NCBI GenBank assembly: GCA_021808425.1
Contig: JAKBBS010000098.1
Coordinates: 1 to 12,187, forward strand
Source of the DNA: Actinomycetes bacterium
GTDB taxonomy: Bacteria > Actinomycetota > Acidimicrobiia > Acidimicrobiales > Palsa-688
Length of the DNA: 12,187 bases
Direction: 5' to 3'
The position numbers and the translations under genes were made by a program. Below, in pieces: positions 7,444 through 12,187 of the stretch. Under the pieces are notes generated by a model. That model was not told where the DNA came from. It ran no database searches and saw only the letters and a list, made by a program, of their open reading frames with translations. Each line of letters begins with the position of its first letter. Position 1 is the stretch's first letter.

Positions 7444-7656
7444 TCAACTTTCGGGCTCGTGGAAGATCTGCAAAGTCTCGCCGGGGGCGAGCTTCTGCGA
7501 GAATACGACTTCCTCGCTGCGCTTGAGCGCTCGCCTCGCGAGCCATGCGACGGCCGCCACCGCTCCGACAGCAGTCCATCCACGGCTGCCCCCGGTGACG
7601 CCGCGGCGCCAACCTTGGCGGATTCCAGCCCGAAGTAGCCGCTCCAAGCGGCTCAC
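7444..7656 (-). CDS. Small single-span membrane protein of unknown function
   Basis: This open frame encodes 70 residues: a basic N-terminus (MSRLERLLRAGIRQGWRRG), one hydrophobic segment (about 26-41, WTAVGAVAAVAWLA), a basic RRALKR stop-transfer stretch and a short hydrophilic tail with VVFSQKLAPGETLQIFHEP. The tail looks like a small beta-rich domain facing the cytoplasm. I do not recognise a named family, though similar small proteins with a PGE-T-L-x-I tail occur in actinobacteria. The GTG start at 7656 has no clear ribosome binding site and lies within a cluster of short imperfect repeats, so the start is uncertain. It lies 27 bases after the preceding gene and 33 before the TtuB-like gene, all on one strand, so it is probably part of the same transcript. 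Confidence 0.65.
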   Translation of the reverse strand: MSRLERLLRAGIRQGWRRGVTGGSRGWTAVGAVAAVAWLARRALKRSEEVVFSQKLAPGETLQIFHEPES

Positions 7657-7692
7657 GGGCGAGTCACGGGCGACACAGGCGAGTCACAGGCG
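7653..7692 (+). repeat. Short imperfect tandem repeats of about 10-11 bp between two small genes
   Basis: Reading forward there are four imperfect copies: TCACGGGCGAG, TCACGGGCGAC, ACAGGCGAG and TCACAGGCGG. They span the stop of the 77-residue gene (minus strand, stop at 7684-7686) and the proposed GTG start of the 70-residue gene. On the minus strand each full copy reads CTCGCC(C/T)GTGA, which offers several possible GTG starts and makes the true start of the downstream gene uncertain. Replication slippage is the simplest origin. Confidence 0.6.
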
Positions 7693-7917
7693 GCGGATCT
7701 GGACCCAGGTCGCCTTGCGGCGGCCGCGGCGCTTCCCGAGCCAGAATGCGAGCACCAAAGCTACAACCGCTCCGGCGCTGGCGACGGGTACCAGCTTGCT
7801 TCGCGCCGCCTCCACCTTGGTGTCGGCGTCACCCCTGATCTGTTCTAGTTTCGCTCTTATGTCGGAAATCTCGACGCGCCTGGAAGTATCGCCGGACCCG
7901 GATTTGTTCGGGCTCAT
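7684..7917 (-). CDS. Small DUF3618-like protein with one transmembrane segment
   Basis: The product has 77 residues: a polar N-terminus, an amphipathic helix rich in charged residues (about 14-41, DIRAKLEQIRGDADTKVEAA), one transmembrane segment (about 43-61) and a strongly basic tail GKRRGRRKATWVQIRRL. This arrangement is typical of DUF3618-like and related actinobacterial envelope proteins, often found beside a DUF1469/holin-like gene as here; the function is unknown. The start ATG 7917 overlaps the stop of the holin-like gene by ATGA. A longer frame from 8109 is only the Arg-rich shadow of that gene. The family name is a resemblance judged by eye. Confidence 0.75.
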   Translation of the reverse strand: MSPNKSGSGDTSRRVEISDIRAKLEQIRGDADTKVEAARSKLVPVASAGAVVALVLAFWLGKRRGRRKATWVQIRRL

Positions 7918-8264
7918 CTGACGCCTTTGGAGATTCGGGTGGCGGCGAACGCGGCGCCACCGGCCGCCAGAACGAGGGCGACACCGTAGGGAACCCACGA
8001 TAGATTCCCGCCGAGGTGGCTTCCGAGCTCGCCTTGCAGCAGCCGCACGACGGTAAGAGCCGCCAGGACTCCACCCACGGCGAGCAGGAGGGCTCCTGCC
8101 ACGCCCCACGCGACGAAGCGCGTGAGGCTTCGAAGCGGCGTGATGGTCTCCTGCTTCGCGTACGCGACGACAAGGTTCACCAGCTCGCTCAGGTGCTCAC
8201 CCGCACCCTCGGTACCCGTGGAGGCCCCTTCGGCTTTCTTGCCAGCTAGTCCAGGAACCTTCAC
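7914..8264 (-). CDS. Actinobacterial phage-holin-3_6/DUF1469-like membrane protein
   Basis: This 116-residue protein has a polar N-terminus, an amphipathic stretch GEHLSELVNLVVAYAKQE (22-39), two hydrophobic segments (about 49-74 and 88-109) joined by a short loop, and a basic end. This is the layout of the 'putative actinobacterial holin-X, holin superfamily III' proteins (DUF1469). They are widespread chromosomal proteins despite the name, and there is no sign of a prophage nearby. Function is unknown; a role in the envelope is inferred. The start is GTG 8264 with AAGGA nine bases upstream. It is the first gene of the seven-gene minus-strand run ending with the marP-like gene, so the promoter of the whole run probably lies in 8265-8446. 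Confidence 0.82.
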   Translation of the reverse strand: MKVPGLAGKKAEGASTGTEGAGEHLSELVNLVVAYAKQETITPLRSLTRFVAWGVAGALLLAVGGVLAALTVVRLLQGELGSHLGGNLSWVPYGVALVLAAGGAAFAATRISKGVR

Positions 8265-8308
8265 AGGTCCATATCCTTACCGGTTGGTGTGCCCCTACGC
8301 AAACATCG

Positions 8309-8337
8309 TCTGTTCGCAGGTCGCAGGGAGCGGTCAA
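8309..8337 (-). promoter_or_regulatory. Possible promoter of the minus-strand seven-gene run
   Basis: On the minus strand TTGACC (8337 to 8332) matches a -35 box well. Seventeen bases further is AACAGA, a poor -10 box. Position is right: upstream of the first gene of the run, with about a 40-base leader. It also partly overlaps an imperfect inverted repeat at 8299-8317. Weak evidence only. Confidence 0.25.
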
Positions 8338-8438
8338 CTCAGGAACACGAAAAGTGGATCCGACCCATGACCGAGCAACGGAACCCCCCAGCCACCGCCC
8401 TGCAGCGAGATTCACGTGACGGCCGTGTTCCTAAAAGC

Positions 8439-8468
8439 TTAGTGAGCGAACGTATGTTCGGCTATAGT
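8439..8468 (+). promoter_or_regulatory. Promoter overlapped by the LexA box
   Basis: A good -10 hexamer TATAGT lies at 8463-8468, with a weak -35 (TTAGTG, 8439-8444) 18 bases upstream. The LexA palindrome fills the spacer, so bound LexA would block RNA polymerase. Transcription would be expected to begin near 8475, only a few bases before the GTG at 8481, giving a nearly leaderless mRNA. Confidence 0.6.
8447..8460 (+). promoter_or_regulatory. LexA (SOS) operator
   Basis: CGAACGTATGTTCG has five-base arms CGAAC/GTTCG that are perfect inverted repeats around four bases. It fits the Gram-positive and actinobacterial SOS box consensus CGAAC-N4-GTTCG and differs at one central base from the classic Bacillus form with central ATAT. 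It lies directly between the -35 and -10 regions of the plus-strand promoter, the expected place for repression. LexA itself is not in this window. Confidence 0.85.
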
Positions 8469-8480
8469 GGGGGAGGTCCG

Positions 8481-8855
8481 GTGCAGGCCAAGCGGGGAGT
8501 CCGGATCTGTCGGGGGGAGAACGGCTGGGGCAGGATCGTCATCACGTTGAGTGATTTGGAGGTCGAGGAATTCGCGTCGGCACTCCGGGCCTTCATCGAT
8601 CTGCGTTATCGTCCAGGCCGGCCTGTGGATGAGTCTCCCGGTGGAGACTTTGCGGACGGCTCTGCGGACGGCTCTGCGGGTGGAGACCCTGTGGACGAGT
8701 CTACGCGTAGAGACTGCCAGCCGCCCGTGGGCCTGTACAGGACCGTGACGGGACGTCGCCGACGCGAGCGTCATCGTGTAGCCATCTGGAATTGCCGGCG
8801 GGCGACTTTGCGTTCAACCATCGGGTCAGTCATCTGTCACCATGGCTCGGCCTGA
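8481..8855 (+). CDS. Small unknown protein, probably DNA-damage (LexA) regulated
   Basis: The product has 124 residues from GTG 8481. GGAGG stands four bases upstream, though it may lie outside the mRNA if transcription starts near 8475. Residues 1-45 (including RICRGENGWGRIVITL and FASALRAFIDLRY) look like a compact alpha/beta domain. Residues ~49-76 are a low-complexity Asp/Gly/Ser linker (PVDES, GGD, ADGSADGS) made of repeated DNA. The rest is rich in Arg and contains four Cys and two adjacent His. I recognise no family. The frame is open upstream to 8289, but that part crosses the promoter and SOS box and is not expected to be translated. The 3' end overlaps the convergent minus-strand gene by 19 bases. 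The Arg-rich C-terminus could be less reliable coding sequence; a shorter product would need a frameshift. Confidence 0.6.
   Translation: MQAKRGVRICRGENGWGRIVITLSDLEVEEFASALRAFIDLRYRPGRPVDESPGGDFADGSADGSAGGDPVDESTRRDCQPPVGLYRTVTGRRRRERHRVAIWNCRRATLRSTIGSVICHHGSA
8622..8702 (+). repeat. Internal repeats in the SOS-controlled gene
   Basis: CCTGTGGATGAGTCT (8622-8636) recurs with one change at 8688-8702. Between them are GGTGGAGAC twice (8639-8647 and 8679-8687) and two exact adjacent copies of GCGGACGGCTCT (8652-8663, 8664-8675). All units are multiples of three apart in the same reading frame and encode PVDES, GGD and ADGS, so the linker can lengthen or shorten without a frameshift. Confidence 0.85.
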
Positions 8856-9364
8856 AAGACTGCTACGACTAGTGCGCAGACCGTTTGGTCCTTGCAAGTG
8901 ATCCCGGCGAGCTTGGCATGGGAAGTTCCGAAAATTTCGTCTCGCCCCGCAACGAGGGAGTCCAGGCTTGCAGAGATATCAGCTCGGACCGCCGCCTCGC
9001 TGCGACCGTGGTGTTCGACGAACAGTCCTTTGCCGGTAGCGGCCTGTTGCACCCACCCGAGCCCTGCCCAGGCTTGCGCTTCGCGTTCGTCGGCGCGCTC
9101 CACGGCCATCACAACGTACAGCCTGTCGCCCCATTCTCCCTTGACGACCAGCGGGTCCGATCGACAAATGACGAGCCACGGAACCCCGATCCAGCGAGCT
9201 ACGGCGACGATACCCGCCACGATCGCACCTTCCGCTCCAAGGAGCGCAAAGAAGGACACGTAGAATACCCAGACGCCTGTCGTAGCTTTGACTTTACGAG
9301 TCGCGACCTTGTTGGCCCCTTCCACCAGCACCTTTCTTGTTCCGGCGTGTGACACTGGGACCAC
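8837..9364 (-). CDS. Protein resembling the C-terminal half of pyruvoyl-dependent arginine decarboxylase, with hydrophobic N-terminus
   Basis: In this 175-residue protein, residues 77-175 (GEWGDRLYVVMAVE, AWAGLGWVQ, GKGLFVEHHG, TVCALVVAVF) strongly recall the C-terminal part of PvlArgDC enzymes, which convert arginine to agmatine with a self-made pyruvoyl group. Glu117 in LFVEHHG lies where the Methanocaldococcus enzyme has its catalytic Glu109. The N-terminal half does not fit: no serine-serine cleavage site followed by PP is seen, and residues ~30-66 are hydrophobic, like one or two membrane spans. It may therefore be a divergent or inactive relative, or a truncated fusion. The start is GTG 9364, with only a weak AGGG leader. 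It stands alone, convergent with the SOS-controlled gene and divergent from the ABC permease. The family call is from memory of the motif pattern. Confidence 0.55.
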   Translation of the reverse strand: MVPVSHAGTRKVLVEGANKVATRKVKATTGVWVFYVSFFALLGAEGAIVAGIVAVARWIGVPWLVICRSDPLVVKGEWGDRLYVVMAVERADEREAQAWAGLGWVQQAATGKGLFVEHHGRSEAAVRADISASLDSLVAGRDEIFGTSHAKLAGITCKDQTVCALVVAVFQAEPW

Positions 9365-9611
9365 GCCCTGCGACCATCAGAGCGAAAGCGCATTGGGTAG
9401 CGGCGCGCGATAGTGGGGAGGGGCACGCGCGCCGATCGCCGAGGGATGCGCGTTCAGGGTGCCTTGATCGCACGCGAATGGCTCATGGGGGTTTTGGGGC
9501 TGCAGCAGAATGCGGAGACGATGTGTGACTGCGGGGGGATAACGGACCGGGTCGCTGTGCTTCGAGCGGGCCTGTGTTTGGTCCTTCGAGGTCGAGGCGG
9601 ACTCGTCGCAC
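9365..9611. other. Divergent intergenic region (247 bases)
   Basis: This region separates the minus-strand decarboxylase-like gene from the plus-strand ABC permease, so it should hold promoters for both. I see no -35/-10 pair with acceptable spacing, no clear operator palindrome and no convincing small gene. It is G-rich on the plus strand, with a G run around 9485-9540 that produces short open frames without ribosome binding sites. Confidence 0.5.
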
Positions 9612-11093
9612 GTGGCGTTGGCTTTGACAGACCTTGATGTTCGCCGTCACCGGCGGAGCCGGGGAGATTTAGCCGAGTATTTCGAGCGTGCGGGACAGCG
9701 GGGGTTGGTGGTCGGCTGGCTCTATCTGCTCGTTGTAGCGGTAGTTGTGGTCCTGGGTGTGTCAGGGGTATTGGCTCGAGGAAGGGTGGCTCACAGCTTC
9801 GCCTTCCATCCAGGGCTGCAGGACGCATTGAACAAGATCGACAACATATTGGCTGTCGCAGGGGCGGTGTTGGTCCTCGCGACTTTGGTTGTGGTGGGAC
9901 TGGTCAAGGTAGCTGGTAGTCGCCGCCCAAGAATCGCTCAGATAGATTCGTGGTCCAGTCGGGAGTTCACGGATCTCGGAAAGCGGAGACGTTCCGCGTT
10001 GCGGGGTGTGCTGGTGACGGTCTTCGCCGGTGGAATTCCGGTGGTCGCTTCTGCGGGAGTGTGCCTGGCGGTGTTGACAACCGCTATCGGAACGGAAGTC
10101 AGTTCCGGGCCTAATCGGCCGATCGTGGCGGCATTGGACCGTCTAGCCCCAGGAAGCGAGATGGTGGTGGGCTACTCGTACGCGATGCCGATGGTCGAAG
10201 ACGCGGTGTCGCTCCCGTTGGTATCGAGGATCGAGGCAGTGGCGTCCGGGCGGGGCGTGACATCGCATGTCCTGCGTCTCGATCTCGGATCCCTGCGTAG
10301 AGGCCGGCAGCAGTTCGACATCCTAGGCGTTGGAGTCTCGGAGCCGGCCGGGTCGCCCCTGGCATGGTCGCCATCCGAGGGATGCGGTTCTGTTCCGGTT
10401 GGAGTCGACCGGGCGGCAGGGATCGCTGCGGGCACGGCGGTGCTTATCGACGGGAGCCCGGCCCGGGTGGTGGCTGTGATGTCGGGCTTGTCGGCCACAA
10501 ACCGTATCGGGGTGGTGATGGACCAGGCGGCGATGGCATCATGTTTGGGACAGGACCCGTCGGCGCCGGTGCAGGCGGTAGTGCTCGACACGACCGCCGT
10601 CGCTGCTGGGTCGATTCTGGCAGCAGCGCAACCGGGCGGCGAGCCTGCCGTGGTCGTGAGCCGGGCACGGTATCTCGCCAACAGCGAGAAGTTCTGGACA
10701 TCCAACGTGAAGCCGATAACCAACATCCTGGCGTTGGTGTCAGGTCTGGTCGCGTTGATAGCGATGGCCGGTGCGGTCAACGGGCGGCTCCTTCGCAACA
10801 GGAGGGAGTACGCGTCGAAGATTGCAGCAGGGGTAAGCGTCGGCATCTTACGCTCGACGGAGTTGCTGCGCGCCGCCAAGGACGGCCTTGTCGCTTCGAT
10901 CATCGGCACGACACTCGCGTTGGTAGTCGTCCCGCTGACCAACATGACCGAGCCGGGTTTTGACGCCGGCGTGTCGGAGAAAGACGTACTCGTGGGTTGC
11001 GCCGTCGGCCTCATCGGCTGCCTGGGAGGGGCTTTGCTTCGCACCGCCCGCCTCGATCGCAGCGTGGACGTCGCTGAAAGCACGAGGATATGA
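9612..11093 (+). CDS. ABC transporter permease, FtsX/MacB-like
   Basis: This 493-residue membrane protein has predicted spans at about 33-53, 79-100, 131-157, 370-390, 422-441 and 457-476. A large segment of about 200 residues (160-360) between spans 3 and 4 should lie outside the membrane. The last three spans with a basic cytoplasmic loop (391-421, RLLRNRREYASKIAAG) resemble the FtsX domain, whose coupling loop contacts the ATPase. Classic MacB/LolE permeases have one span before the outer domain; here there are three. This group exports or moves substrates at the outer leaflet, or transmits mechanical signals, and no substrate can be read here. The start is GTG 9612, with GAGG about 14 bases upstream; TTG at 9618 or 9624 is possible. 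The stop overlaps the ATPase start (ATGA), so the two form one unit. Confidence 0.8.
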   Translation: MALALTDLDVRRHRRSRGDLAEYFERAGQRGLVVGWLYLLVVAVVVVLGVSGVLARGRVAHSFAFHPGLQDALNKIDNILAVAGAVLVLATLVVVGLVKVAGSRRPRIAQIDSWSSREFTDLGKRRRSALRGVLVTVFAGGIPVVASAGVCLAVLTTAIGTEVSSGPNRPIVAALDRLAPGSEMVVGYSYAMPMVEDAVSLPLVSRIEAVASGRGVTSHVLRLDLGSLRRGRQQFDILGVGVSEPAGSPLAWSPSEGCGSVPVGVDRAAGIAAGTAVLIDGSPARVVAVMSGLSATNRIGVVMDQAAMASCLGQDPSAPVQAVVLDTTAVAAGSILAAAQPGGEPAVVVSRARYLANSEKFWTSNVKPITNILALVSGLVALIAMAGAVNGRLLRNRREYASKIAAGVSVGILRSTELLRAAKDGLVASIIGTTLALVVVPLTNMTEPGFDAGVSEKDVLVGCAVGLIGCLGGALLRTARLDRSVDVAESTRI

Positions 11094-11827
11094 GCCGCCG
11101 CGCCAAGGCACCTTCGTCGCCAGCAGATGTGCCGCGAGGAGCAGCGTCATTCCGCGGCCCGGTAGCGGAGTTGGCCAAGGTCCGCAAGACCGTCAACGGC
11201 ACGACGATCCTAAACGACGTGTCGTTGGGTGTTCATGCAGGTGAGGTCGTGCTGATACGAGGCGCGAGCGGGTCGGGTAAGTCGTCGGCCTTGCGGCTGC
11301 TCGCCGGGATCGACACGCCAGATTCGGGCACGGTGCGCCTTCTTGGCGAAGACCTTTCCGAGACCGCCCCGCGCGCCCGGGCGAGGCTGATACGTGACCG
11401 TGTGGGCATAGGCTTCCAAGATCCGCTTTTAGATAACGCCCTGCCGGTCATAGAGAACCTCTACGGGCTCGCCCGGGTAAACGGTCATTTCAGCGAACAC
11501 CGCCGGGCAGACCGGGAACGTCTCGCGTGGCTTGCCGAGACGCTACGGGTCAGCCACAAGCTTCACGGACTGACAGCCGTGCTGTCAGGTGGGGAGAAAC
11601 TGCGCCTTGCTTTGGGACGTGCTTTGATGGCGCGCCCGGAAGTACTGCTTTTGGATGAGCCGACCCACATGGTGGACTCCCCCGGCAAGAAGGCCCTCTA
11701 CGAATCGCTTACTCAGATCGTCGCCTCCGAGTCGGTCACCGTAATTATCGTCAGCCATGACGACGAAGCCCGCGATTTCGCGCAGCGCGAGATCGTCTTC
11801 GATCAGGGCAGAGCATCATCGTCTTAG
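11090..11827 (+). CDS. ABC transporter ATP-binding protein (LolD/MacB-type)
   Basis: This 245-residue ATPase powers the permease encoded just upstream. Motifs in order: Walker A GASGSGKS (58-65), Q-loop Gln110 (GFQDP), signature LSGGE (165-169), Walker B VLLLDE (185-190), then THMVD where relatives usually have TSALD, and switch His223 (VSHDDE). All catalytic residues are present. The first ~25 residues form a basic, Pro/Ala-rich extension before the usual ABC start (VAELAKVRKTVNG), which is a little unusual; a downstream start cannot be excluded. ATG 11090 overlaps the permease stop (ATGA), showing translational coupling. The gene ends just before a run of four 8-bp repeats. The LolD/MacB subgroup is judged from size and partner type. 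Confidence 0.92.
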   Translation: MSRRAKAPSSPADVPRGAASFRGPVAELAKVRKTVNGTTILNDVSLGVHAGEVVLIRGASGSGKSSALRLLAGIDTPDSGTVRLLGEDLSETAPRARARLIRDRVGIGFQDPLLDNALPVIENLYGLARVNGHFSEHRRADRERLAWLAETLRVSHKLHGLTAVLSGGEKLRLALGRALMARPEVLLLDEPTHMVDSPGKKALYESLTQIVASESVTVIIVSHDDEARDFAQREIVFDQGRASSS

Positions 11828-11830
11828 CGG

Positions 11831-11862
11831 CGCCCTTGCGCCCTTGCGCCCTTGCGCTCCTG
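11831..11862 (+). repeat. Four tandem copies of an 8-bp unit
   Basis: CGCCCTTG occurs three times in perfect tandem (11831-11854), followed by a fourth copy with two changes (CGCTCCTG, 11855-11862). The array starts four bases after the stop codon of the ABC ATPase gene and is not a multiple of three, so it is non-coding. Likely a slippage-prone simple repeat. Confidence 0.9.
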
Positions 11863-12015
11863 CGAATCAGCAAATCGCCGTGGTCTGTGCTGGTTGTTGC
11901 GCGTTATAGGTGGGTTGTTCGCGCATCTTGACCCGTTGGCCAGCCTATGTGTGGTGTTATGTCCGTTGTGTCTTGTCGTGTCGCCCTTGGCGAAGCTTAG
12001 AGTTAGGAGCTGCGC

Positions 12016-12187
12016 TTGTCTTTTAACGATGCAGATGTCAATAGTATGGATGTTGTCAGTGTCGACAGTTTCGGCTCTGGTTGCTATCCGCTGGGCGAGA
12101 TCGTAACTTCGCGCCTAGTCGACTATCGCGAGGTAGGCGGGGATCCGCAGTTGGCTCCGGGGTCGGTGAGTATTGTCGAGGTGGCGG
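12016..12187 (+). CDS. Start of an unrecognised gene (runs off the right edge)
   Basis: The frame is open from TTG 12016 to the window end, 57 codons. AGGAG stands six bases before the TTG, an ideal ribosome binding site; ATG 12046 is a second option with no such leader. The visible peptide contains MDVVSVDSFGSGCYPLGE and continues with TSRLVDYREVGGDPQLAPGS. It is acidic, not hydrophobic, and has no signal peptide. I do not recognise it from this fragment. Codon use is richer in T and A (GAT, AAT, AGT, GTT) than in upstream genes, as is the 150-base leader before it, suggesting a different history. A different open frame at 11852-12106 overlaps it but has no ribosome binding site. Confidence 0.6.
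   Translation, partial: MSFNDADVNSMDVVSVDSFGSGCYPLGEIVTSRLVDYREVGGDPQLAPGSVSIVEVA

Noticed and set aside
7914..8264. Holin-like gene as evidence of a prophage
   Set aside because: No lysin, structural or integrase genes are near; this family is a common chromosomal actinobacterial protein.
8299..8317. Imperfect inverted repeat GCAAAC-N7-GTTCGC resembling a second LexA half-site pair
   Set aside because: The spacer is seven instead of four bases and the arms are imperfect, so it does not meet the SOS box pattern.
8289..8480. Upstream extension of the SOS-controlled reading frame
   Set aside because: It runs through the promoter and LexA box; translation from 8289 would need a different transcript and has no ribosome binding site.
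11852..12106. 84-codon plus-strand frame rich in Cys, Leu and Val
   Set aside because: No ribosome binding site, begins inside the 8-bp repeat array, and overlaps a better-supported frame starting at 12016.

Overview
The window looks like a chromosomal piece from a high-GC actinobacterium, most plausibly of the Acidimicrobiia. The reasons are a complete Pup-proteasome block (ARC/Mpa ATPase, Dop, Pup ending in GGQ, then the start of PrcB), a MarP-type periplasmic protease, a mycobacterial-type TrmI, heavy use of GTG and TTG starts, and an actinobacterial/Bacillus-type LexA box. The class-level assignment is inference, because no rRNA or marker gene is present.

Layout. (1) Positions 1-3856, minus strand: arc, dop, pup, prcB (only the N-terminal propeptide region is in the window). 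Pup is deamidated by Dop and later attached to lysines by PafA, which is not in the window; ARC unfolds the tagged protein into the 20S proteasome. ARC ends in the proteasome-docking tail GQYL, and its stop codon lies inside a 3 x 18 bp tandem repeat. (2) 4039-4272, plus strand: a small ferredoxin, divergent from arc. (3) 8264 down to 4306, minus strand: a tightly packed seven-gene run of three small membrane proteins, a TtuB/ThiS-like ubiquitin-fold sulfur carrier, the tRNA thiolase TtuA, the tRNA m1A58 methyltransferase TrmI and a MarP-like protease. Four of its six junctions are 4-base start/stop overlaps (ATGA or GTGA). TtuB, TtuA and TrmI all act on, or feed, the tRNA T-loop (positions 54 and 58). 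(4) 8439-8855, plus strand: a promoter carrying a perfect LexA palindrome drives a short unknown gene. (5) 8837-9364, minus strand: a protein resembling the C-terminal half of pyruvoyl-dependent arginine decarboxylases, with a hydrophobic N-terminus. (6) 9612-11827, plus strand: a FtsX/MacB-like ABC permease and its ATPase, overlapping by ATGA. (7) 12016 to the end, plus strand: the start of an unrecognised gene with a good ribosome binding site and visibly lower GC.

Positions 1 to about 8264 look like conserved core genome. From about 8265 on, genes are less recognisable, strands alternate, short repeats are common and base composition shifts, so this half looks more accessory. No gene-free stretch exceeds 300 bases. 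I see no tRNA, rRNA, CRISPR array, insertion sequence or convincing rho-independent terminator.
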